Assembly: GCA_036939975.1 (NCBI GenBank)
Contig: JALLPB010001091.1
Coordinates: forward strand, 1-11,280
Source of the DNA: Cyclostephanos tholiformis
Taxonomy: Eukaryota > Bacillariophyta > Thalassiosirophyceae > Thalassiosirales > Thalassiosiraceae
Reading direction: 5' to 3'
DNA length: 11,280 nt
Shown: positions 1 through 7,338 of the stretch, one piece after another
How the letters are laid out: each line of letters begins with the position of its first letter
Position numbering within the stretch: position 1 is the first letter of the stretch
Translations under genes and position numbers: made by a program
Notes under the pieces: model-generated
What the model saw: the letters and a program-made list of their open reading frames with translations, nothing else
Database searches by the model: none
Told to the model about the DNA's origin: nothing

Positions 1-24
1 CCTACACGAACGCTCTTCCGATCT
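1..24 (+). other. Illumina sequencing adapter left in the assembly
   Basis: The first 24 bases match the 3' part of the standard Illumina read-1 adapter, ending in GCTCTTCCGATCT. The only difference is one extra A, so that ACGACGC reads ACGAACGC. The genomic sequence begins at base 25. Its position at the very first base suggests a contig end built from an untrimmed read. It carries no biology and should be masked. Confidence 0.95.
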
Positions 25-789
25 AACAAAATAAATGATGGTCTAATGTCAACTAATGTATTATCTAATGTAAGCTATAATTTTTATGCTCAATACATAA
101 TACTTGGGCCCTCCAAACGGCCAATTATAGACGGTGTGCTCGCTGTTCTCAACTTTGCCGCTTGCTGCCAGCCAGAATTCCTCGTTGTCAGCCGCATGGT
201 CATCGTCGTCATTGCCCTAGATATTATTGTTCTCCCTTCTACCCCCCGCTGCTATTTTGTCCTCACCCAATGTCGCCGACTTGTCCCATGCAGTCCCGAT
301 TGACATCCTCATGTCATTGTCGTTCTTGTCATTGCACGTAGTCGATGATAGATCGCCGAAAGTCATCAATGATGGATCGTCAAGGACCATGGAATTGCAG
401 GCGATGACGGTCCACGCATTGTCGAATGATTGGAACAACCGTCGGCCGAGAAGACAAAATCTGAACTTTCGTCGACATCCTCTCCCCCCGTTGTTGTCGT
501 TGTTTTTGTCGTCTCCAACATCATCTCTCAGACAGCAGCGACGTGGACAATGTCCCGCCCCCATCCCCTCCCCTGCCAATGGCCATCGACACTGTTGCAA
601 CGACAAACAGCAATGACGGCACGATCGCGATCCAGTTGCGGACATTGGCGGTGGTGTCATCCAAAGGTGACGACGACAAGACAAGAAAAAAAGGAACGCC
701 GCCCAAGTCGTCGTTGCCCTCCCCCGCCTCTTCCCTCCACCGTCACACATCCCCATGGTCACAGTTCCTCCTCCATCCTCTTTGAACAA
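25..789. other. Gene-free low-complexity stretch, possible decayed repeat or gene remnant
   Basis: I see no recognisable gene here. Bases 25-110 are AT-rich. Bases 200-780 are rich in GTCGTC, GTTGTT and CCCTCC tracts, which keep several frames open by composition alone. On the minus strand one frame runs from 789 to a TAA at 61-63, interrupted only by a TAG at 217-219. The part beyond that TAG (about 64-216, with WLAASGKVENSEHTVYNWPF) looks more protein-like than the rest. Other coding-like pieces lie in other frames, such as a hydrophobic stretch at about 521-706 on the minus strand. No frame has a convincing start, splice pattern or family motif. It may be a decayed mobile-element end or gene, but that is a guess. 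Confidence 0.35.
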
Positions 790-810
790 TTTTCCCTTTT
801 TTTATTACTT

Positions 811-894
811 TGTAACATACATCTACTGGTAACACACTGTCTGTCACATTAGTGTAACGTAGTTACATGTAACAAAGTGTAAAAAATGTTACAC
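811..894. repeat. Cluster of GTAAC/GTTAC motifs with an inverted repeat
   Basis: The five-base core GTAAC, or its complement GTTAC, occurs six times in 81 bases: at 812, 829, 854, 862 (complement), 869 and 888 (complement). Bases 853-867 form a perfect 6-3-6 inverted repeat, TGTAAC-GTA-GTTACA. An outer pair, GTGTAAC at 852-858 and GTTACAC at 888-894, can also pair. The cluster lies about 280 bases upstream of the CHI-fold gene, so it could be a set of binding sites for a dimeric regulator or a repeat-element end. The pattern is visible in the sequence; the function is unknown. Confidence 0.45.
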
Positions 895-1171
895 GATGCC
901 CTCATCATCTTCATCCAGTCATCAGTGACGCGCCACGCCAGAATATCCAACCACTATTGTACTTCTTTACTTCAAGCCTGCCAAACACATTATTTGAGAG
1001 AGAGTACCTAAAATACCTTATGACCTTACACCATATCTACCCATGTACGAGCCGAAGTGTCAGAAAATAATACTATATACATCAAAATATTAATATTATT
1101 ATTAGGTTATTATTATTCGGACTTCGAAACCATCGCATCAATCCTCCCTTTATTTTTCGCAATATTCTACC
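895..1171 (+). other. Upstream region of the CHI-fold gene
   Basis: This stretch precedes the start codon at 1172. It contains an AT-rich block with TAA/ATT repeats at about 1066-1117 and a pyrimidine-rich segment just before the ATG. I found no TATA box or named regulatory element that I would defend. The 5' untranslated region and core promoter of the downstream gene must lie at least partly here. Confidence 0.3.
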
Positions 1172-2197
1172 ATGCTCCTCTCCGCATCCCGACTTCTAGC
1201 GCTTCGAAGTCCTCCCAATGCCGCCGTCAACGCAGTGGCAATCCGAACAAGACGCTTCGTAGGAGGCCTTGCGAGGCCGATTTCTCAAGGCAGGCCATCA
1301 CCCGCGCCATCAGGGACTGCATTGTACTTCTCATCCACCCTCCTCTTCCTCGCGGCCACGTTTCTGTATGCGTCCGAAAACGATTCCGACTCTTCCTCGT
1401 CGGCGCAATGCTCGGCTGCTCCACTGGGGGTCGAGCCCGTCATGCTCTCACCCTCGAAGGAGCCTGCGACTGGGATTTTGTTCCCAAAATTGTGCAATGG
1501 GATGACTTTTGCAGGATGCGGTGTGCGTGTCAAGTATGGCTTTGTTAAGGTGAGGTGCGGTATTTATTGTGTGTAGAACCTTACTGCTCAGTATTATTTT
1601 TTGGATGCGTGGGGAGAAGCCTGAAGTTGTCTCATGTCAACGCGTGTATCGGGATTACTTAGGTTTATGCAGTTGGCACCTACGTTGACCCATTGGCAAT
1701 GTCAGTGATAAAGAGTCAGGGCGAAGCTGAAATAAAGAAGGCATTGCTAGATCCAAGCTACCCACGGACCATCCGCATTGTCATGAACCGCAATCTATCC
1801 ATCGACAAATATACCTCGGCCATCATTGAAGCGCTGGAACCCCGCATGAATGGACTCGACGACAGCTCTCTGGAGGAGTTCAAAAAGCTCAATCCTCCCG
1901 TGGACTTGGTCCAGGGAGCCGAGATGGAAATGACGATCCGTGGAGAAACACTCCTGTACAAGAACGCCGTCGGCGGGCTGGGTCAGGTGAGTGCTAGTTG
2001 CGACATTTGCAAAACCTCTGAAGTAAATCTCATGCTGGTTCTCAAGGAATCTCAAACAATGATCATTCTCGCCTCTGATGTTATGCCAGATTAAGAGTGC
2101 CGCGTTCACGAAAGCCATGTGTGACGTGTTTTACGGAAACGATGCAGTTAGTCCAACCCATTTGGACAGTGTAGTTACGGGCGTAAAGAAAATGTAG
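1172..2197 (+). CDS. Chalcone-isomerase-fold protein, membrane-anchored, probably mitochondrial
   Basis: The coding sequence is join(1172-1549, 1663-1986, 2090-2197), 269 residues, with GT-AG introns of 113 and 103 bases, both phase 0. Residues 1-45 are rich in Arg, Ser and Ala and lack acidic residues, like a mitochondrial presequence. Residues 50-67 form one hydrophobic segment, followed by an acidic Ser-rich linker. From about residue 97 the chalcone isomerase fold begins: GVRVKYGFVK across the first junction into VYAVGTYV, then EMEMTIRGETLLYKNAVGGLGQ, then a C-terminal block ending in NDAVSPT. Presequence, one membrane helix and CHI domain is the architecture of fungal Aim18/Aim46, CHI-fold haem-binding proteins of the inner mitochondrial membrane. 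Arg119 aligns with the conserved CHI Arg, but the catalytic Thr is Tyr128 and the later Ser/Thr is Ala, so flavanone-forming activity is unlikely. Fatty-acid or haem binding is the family-based guess. The exon 3 acceptor could instead lie six bases later, removing two residues. Confidence 0.85.
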
Positions 2198-2747
2198 CCC
2201 TCTATTACAATCCCAAACGATGGTTCTTGCTAATTGCAGAATCGACAATGACGGAGCCATCGGTCGGGGGCAAGTCAGCGTCTTGTAGAGAGACTTATAT
2301 CCAGTAAATCCCCTGCTTGTAAACGCATTATGTATTATGGGTGTTATAAGCCCAACGATTCGATACCCGCTACATTACCGTAGTCGTACACTTTCAGACT
2401 GTGAATAAAGCCTCCTCACAGGCAGATACCCTTGATAAATGGGTGGATAATCTAAAGCAAGTAAATAAATAAAAAAGGCGCCCTGTCATCGGATCAGGCA
2501 GAATGGCTTATTGTGATCTAGGCTGGTGCAGCAAACCGCAGACTTAACTCACGACGAGCCGGCACAAGGTCTCGAATTGATACAGAAAAGTCGCATCCTT
2601 AAAGTAATGAATTCGCACCAGATGAAGGTAGTAAAGTTCACGTTGATACATTTAACAGATCGTCAAATTTTCAACGACAACATTTTGATTCACATAACAG
2701 ACATCCATATAGCAACATAAAAAATGGATACATCCAAGCAATGCTTG
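2198..2747. other. Convergent intergenic region (3' flanks of CHI-fold and SulP genes)
   Basis: These 550 bases separate two converging stop codons. They are moderately AT-rich with AATAAA at 2404-2409 and AAATAAATAAAAAA near 2463-2476, either of which might serve polyadenylation of the + strand gene. An open frame at 2526-2720 has no recognisable family features and I do not call it a gene. I see no tRNA, snRNA or repeat element. Confidence 0.4.
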
Positions 2748-4712
2748 TTAGCTGAGATGCTGACGTTCAGTTGTAGCTGGGAAAAGCCCACAAGTATTGG
2801 TACAAGAATCAAGTAAAAGCTGATCGATTTTTTGTGCCTCTTCGAGATCTCCAAACTGGGATCCTAGAGTCCGATCATCGTTTGTCTTAGAACCTTCATC
2901 ATCTACTTCAACCAAATAGTCTCCGTCAACAACTTCATCATTTTTTTCTTCTACCAGCTCCACCTCTTGTTCTTTCAGCTGGCGAAGGAATATACGTGTT
3001 GCTGCAAATACAAATAAGCCAATGTTAATGACAAAGAACAGTAATGTTGCTACATCCACGATCAGACACGCGGTGGTAACGAGCAACATGATGATTACAT
3101 CAAGTCTTGCTACGTGATACTGTGGAGGTAACCGATCGCGTGTTTTGTTGGGCAAGCAGGTAGTGAGCGTTGCTACCATCGATCTCCATTGAATGAATGA
3201 CCATACTGTGGCAATGGATATACCCGATACGGCACTCAGTGGTATGAAATCAATTATGGGGTATCCCCATGTGACAAAGATGAACATCACTAGGCCAATC
3301 ATGAAGGTACTTAGGCAGGTAGTGCCGAAGGTCCTATCAGCTAGGACTGACATATTAACGACACCTGAGCCACCCATGCCTCCCAAAAAACCACTGACGA
3401 CATTGGCGAGTCCCTGTCCGATGAGGACAAGGAAGCCAGGTCCGTGGGATTCGTCGAGACGATCAACGACGTTGAGTGCAATTGCGGTTTCAGTCAATTG
3501 AGTCATAAAGATGGGGAAGCCATAACCTAGGATGAGTTTCCAGTTTTCCCATGAGGCGAGTGAAGGGAGGGTATAGTTGGACGAGAAGATAGTCTCCCAT
3601 GGAGCTTCAACCTGTTACCATTTCGACAAGACAATTGTCAATTTTGATCAAAAAACAGCTCTAATAGGATGAGACAAACAAAATGGACGCACCTTGGCAC
3701 CTCCATAGTCACCAATCAGTGGAGTCCCAGCCCCAAATTGTCTTGCTAATCCAAATTCCACAGCAACAATTACCATGAAACTCACGAGGGTGGCTGGCAA
3801 AGATGTTGTCAACTTGGGCAGAAATGTGCAAATGACAAACGCTATGGCTGCTTCAATGCCAAAAATCACAATGCTTAATGTTGGCGCGATCCATTCGAGT
3901 CCTTCTCCAAGGTAGGAGAAGAGAGAAATGTTCCATGAAATCTCTAAGGCCGGTGCGCTACCATCCATACTCCACCCATTTTCCATTTCTTCGTTAGTGA
4001 GTGGGAATTCTTTAACGTATCGACACTGCAGTGCAAGGATGAGTAAGGCCATAGCATTGACCATGCCCACCACAACCGCAGGGGGGAATGAGGATATTAG
4101 CCGACCAAGGCCGAGAAATGATGCAATGCAATGCAAGATTCCCGCAAAAATAATGACGTAGGGTAGGATCATGATTCCGGATTCAACCGCGACGGTATCC
4201 GTTTGAATCAACCGATGCAACAACAAAGCCGTCAAGCCACTGGCACTCGTAACCATACCCGGTCGTCCTCCGATCATTGCAGTGATTATGTTTGTTATCC
4301 AACAGCTCTGTAATCCCGCCGAGGGGGGCAGCCCAGCAATCAAGGCATAGCTGATACTCTCTGGAATTAGCGATATAGCCACGATGATGCTGCTAATGAA
4401 TTGATCCGCATTGGCGAGCATCCATCCTCCAGTCCGGGAACATATCTCTCTAGGACCCTTGGCGCACGTTGGCAGACAGAGGCAGCTGAGGTCAGCATAT
4501 AAGTTTTCTACACCGTGTGTGTACGTAGAATCACCATAACCATCAGACCTGTCCTCGCCCGCGGAAAACTTGGCCTTATCAAAGCAAATGTTGTCGTCTC
4601 GTTCGACTTCAATGCCGTCGTCGTCGTTCCCGTTCGTCTCAAAACTGTTGGATAGGGCGGAGACAGAGTCCATGATTTGTTTGATATTTTGTGTGTCACG
4701 TTCCAGCCCCAT
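2748..4712 (-). CDS. SulP/SLC26-family anion transporter lacking a STAS domain
   Basis: The coding sequence is the complement of join(2748-3611, 3693-4712), 627 residues, with one 81-base phase-0 GT-AG intron (3612-3692) whose removal joins DYGGAK to VEAPWE. Residues 1-105 are hydrophilic and acidic, with a Cys-rich patch (Cys77, Cys79, Cys83, Cys91). Multiple membrane segments run from about 106 to 545. SulP hallmarks are IPESISYALIAGLPP (116-130), GGRPGMVTSASGLTALLL (148-165), the SFPPAVVVGMVNA helix (208-220) and the GGMGGSGVVNMSVLADR block (about 417-433) that precedes the LST motif. The GGRPGM variant resembles bacterial-type SulP proteins more than animal SLC26. The family moves sulfate, bicarbonate or other anions across membranes; the substrate cannot be read here. 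The last membrane helix is followed by only about 82 acidic residues without STAS-like sequence, whereas most family members carry a C-terminal STAS domain. The start at 4712 is the first ATG of the open frame and no targeting signal is obvious. Confidence 0.9.
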
Positions 4713-4984
4713 TAAAAAATTAATGAGAATGAGGGAGGGAGTGCCTCAAAGCGCTAGATAGAGAATAGTATGTGTGTTCGTTGAGCTGTAACGGTAAGAA
4801 GTTGCACCGTCCAACGGTCGCTCGGTCCACTTCCTTTGGTCTCGTCGTTCCTCATCTTCTGGCCGTCATCCGTTGCCCCCCCCCTCTGCCCCCCAAATTC
4901 CCCCCTCAAGGCGGCACGCTTCTCGGCACTAAAAATAAACCACACTCCTCACCTCCCCCACACAGAACTGGTCACCGGGTCATC
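4713..4984. promoter_or_regulatory. Divergent promoter region between SulP and QCR7 genes
   Basis: The two start codons lie 272 bases apart on opposite strands, so both promoters and both 5' leaders must fit here. The QCR7 side is strongly pyrimidine-rich on the + strand, with C runs at 4876-4884, 4889-4894 and 4900-4905, followed by CTAAAAATAAAC at about 4929-4940. I cannot assign a TATA box or transcription start. Shared regulation of the two genes is possible but not shown. Confidence 0.45.
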
Positions 4985-5672
4985 ATGGCGCTCCGAATGG
5001 TATACGACAAGGCAATGGGGGTTGCTTCGAAGCAGTACAAAATAGTGCTTGGTAAACAGCTTGCCCAGTACGGTGAGTATTTTGAGGAGGGGGAAAAGGA
5101 GGAGATGGTGCGCCAGTTTTGTGGGTCAACGGCGTAAATTATTTGGCACGCGGATTGGGGGGTTAGGCTCCAAGAGAACTTCCACTTAGGCGGGGGAAGT
5201 AGGGTCTCAAATGATCCATTGTTGCATATCTCAAATTTTTTCGGGGGGATTGGCACCTCTTTGCTTATCTGGACATTGACGCAAATCTGTTGGTCACTGC
5301 CAAATCGTAAATTGGGACCAAAGCACGGAACTGATTGACAAGTTTAGTTGAAAAAAATATATATCATACTCAAACTCTGCTAATATTGATATTGTATGAT
5401 TTCATATTCCAGGTCTTCGTTATGAGGATCTCCTCAACGAAGATGAAAAGGAAGTGAAGGAGGCCCTCGAACTAGCTGACCCCGAGGTCCTCACCGCTCG
5501 CACCCGTCGTTTGAAGCGTGCCATCGACCTTAGCTACAAGAGAAAGGGCTTGCAGGATTACGCCCCCAATATGGAGCTAGATTTGTTCAAGAGTGAGATT
5601 TACCCGGATATTGAGAAGATTAGAGCAAGGGATCAAGAGTATGCTCAGCTCAATGCACAAAGCAAAGTGTAA
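4985..5672 (+). CDS. QCR7: Ubiquinol-cytochrome c reductase (complex III) subunit 7, 14 kDa
   Basis: The coding sequence is join(4985-5072, 5413-5672), 115 residues. It is split after the first base of codon 30 by a 340-base GT-AG intron (donor GTGAGT) with a possible branch point CTAAT at 5380-5384, about 29 bases before the acceptor. This is the QCR7/UQCRB subunit of the mitochondrial bc1 complex, a small non-catalytic protein on the matrix side that is needed for assembly around cytochrome b. The diagnostic features are QYGLRYEDLLNED across the splice junction, then EALELADPEVLTARTRRLKRAIDLSYKR, and the C-terminal EIYPDIEKIRARDQE. The length fits the family (about 110-130 residues), and like other members it has no cleavable presequence. 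The ATG at 4985 has a G at +4 and gives a typical Met-Ala start. The start lies 272 bases from the divergent SulP gene. Confidence 0.93.
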
Positions 5673-5853
5673 TAGAATGAGACAAGTGCTGGAAAGTCAG
5701 TGTTGTAGTAGATATGTTTCGGCTTACTTGGAAATTTTTGGATCTTCTGCATCCCGAATGCATTCAAAGCCTCGTTTCGTTTTGGGGTTTAGACTTTAGG
5801 AATTCGGAAGTAATTAGTCTCGTCTGATACTTCATTCTCATTGTTTTATGCTG

Positions 5854-5903
5854 CCCCCCCCCCCCCCATTGAATTAAAAAAATAGCATGAAAAAGGGGGG
5901 GGG
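5854..5903. repeat. C14 and G9 homopolymers able to form a hairpin between convergent genes
   Basis: A run of 14 C (5854-5867) is followed 27 bases later by a run of 9 G (5895-5903). The runs are complementary and could form a nine-base-pair GC stem with an AT-rich loop. A nested alternative pairs ATGCT (5848-5852) with AGCAT (5884-5888). The element sits in the 286-base space between the QCR7 and carrier stop codons, so it could lie in both 3' ends. The exact run lengths may be affected by sequencing error. I see no other feature in 5673-5958. Confidence 0.6.
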
Positions 5904-5958
5904 ATCAAAATCTATATTCATACCAATGCGTTCGGGTTTCAAGCGCATTGTGCTTTTA

Positions 5959-6964
5959 TTAGGAACCCAAATGTTTTCCTGCATACTCATAAGTTAAGAA
6001 TCCGATGGCAGAAGCAGGGATTGCCCTGAGTAATTTAAGTGAGAATCCCTTATATAGCCCCTGGACCACACGCCCGTCCGATTCCGCGATTAACAATTTT
6101 CCCGTTGCGAAGATGCCCGTCCCTGCACCGGCCTGAATGCGTGTTTTAATTAAGTCGAAAGGGTATCCTACCCCCCAGGCAGTACACGCAGCAAATGCTC
6201 CCGAAAGCATAGGCGTTGCAACATTGTTCTCGACTTGAATTTCGCCACAATTCTCGAGCCTGTAATCAGACAATTTTTTTTTGGCATACTCATACGAAGC
6301 AAACCAAACTCCATGCGGTATGCCGTCACGAAGTAGAGTCGCTCCAAGTCCTTTCCACGCACCTGTTGATGAGAATACACCACGGCACACGGTAGCTGTT
6401 GCTGATGTCGTACTTTCACCTACTACCTGTTGTATGACCTTTACAAGCTCCACCTGTAATACAATTCAAAAGAGAACAAAGAGAAAATACAAATTAGAAA
6501 TAGATGTGGACTCGGGAACTCGTTATCGGCAACTATTGCCAGTCTGAAAGATGACATCTTACTGGGGACATAATGAATGATTGCAAAACACCACCCGTGC
6601 AACCTCCCACGAATACGCTTAGCAATAGATTGCTGCCTTCACTTGAACCACTGGGTGATTCACTCCACCTCTTTCCGGCGCCATATCCTGTCATGAGAAG
6701 TGCATTCTGAACAGGCACAGCCCCGATCATAGGAGAACTTCCTCTCCAAAGCGATGTATAACCAAAATTGGAAACCATCCCTCGCAAGATGTTCACACCG
6801 ACGACACCAGCACGAGGAGCGATTTTATCAACACCCGCCGGTTGGATGACAGCGTTGGCTTGCATCCTAGTGAGCACAGTGTCAATTGGTTGGCATGCCA
6901 GGACTGACACACCACCGGATATCCAACCGGATAGGAAATCCACCAAGGCTTCCTCGGCAGGCAT
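5959..6964 (-). CDS. Mitochondrial carrier (SLC25) family protein
   Basis: The coding sequence is the complement of join(5959-6453, 6563-6964), 298 residues, with a 109-base phase-0 intron (6454-6562) that falls inside the second signature motif, between SP and VELVK. Three tandem carrier repeats of about 100 residues are visible. The signature motifs (PxD/ExxK/R) are PIDTVLTR at 26-33, PVELVK at 134-139 and PFDLIKTR at 232-239. In the first repeat the basic position is Leu31, although Arg33 follows. Typical even-numbered helix motifs are LLRDGIPHGVWFASYE (174-189) and LLRAIPASAIGFLTYE (275-290). The length is standard for the family, which exchanges metabolites across the inner mitochondrial membrane without a cleaved presequence. 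The RDGIP and RAIPAS contact regions resemble the amino-acid/acylcarnitine-like branch, but the substrate is not determined. The ATG at 6964 sits just before the first repeat and is the natural start. Confidence 0.9.
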
Positions 6965-7338
6965 GATGTACTGGTAGCACGCGGCAGTTTACTCACAAGC
7001 CTCCTGCCAAAGCCAAGTGTCAACAGGGCAAAGGTGTCACTGAGACATCTCTGTTATTGCTACCTACTCTTGTCTATCAACTGCCTGATGAACACGCAGG
7101 CCAGGACATCATCAAGGTCAGAATCCTGCCTGATTATTATTATATTATTTGTGTGTGGTTCATCGTTGGGTTCTTGACGCTACCTTAAACGTAGGAATTA
7201 GTAGTAAGTCATGCTAACTTACTTGACTTCCAAAATTCTTTCGTATGTACGATATCTTTTACTACCTACCTAGCTAGTGATTATTTACGTTATTTAGTCA
7301 GTCAGGTTTACAACATCATACTCAAACACAACACCAAG
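6965..7338. promoter_or_regulatory. Divergent promoter region between carrier and SDR genes
   Basis: These 374 bases separate two start codons on opposite strands. They contain an AT-rich ATTATTATTATATTATTT tract at about 7132-7149 and a CTACCTACCTAGCTAG stretch at about 7262-7277, plus an A/C-rich leader (CAAACACAACACCAAG) directly before the SDR start. No named promoter element is evident. The region must supply the promoters of both genes. Confidence 0.4.

Noticed and set aside
25..789. Minus-strand 190-residue open frame as a real gene
   Set aside because: It lacks an ATG near its 5' end, has a low-complexity Cys/Arg/Gly-rich composition, matches no family I recognise and has competing open frames on both strands.
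1057..1576. Several overlapping open frames on both strands around the first CHI-fold exon
   Set aside because: Only the frame starting at 1172 joins cleanly to the next exons and carries family motifs; the others are shadows of it.
2335..2385. Possible tRNA-like T-arm (CCAACGATTCGATACC)
   Set aside because: No acceptor stem, anticodon arm or D-arm can be folded around it.
2526..2720. Small + strand open frame of 64 residues
   Set aside because: It has no family motif or convincing context and lies in the 3' flank of two converging genes; chance opening is the simpler reading.
3630..3639. GACAATTGTC ten-base palindrome in the SulP intron
   Set aside because: A single short palindrome in an AT-rich intron is expected by chance and has no partner copies nearby.
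5073..5412. Possible snoRNA in the QCR7 intron
   Set aside because: CTGA is present but there is no proper C box (TGATGA) or H/ACA hinge at a suitable distance.
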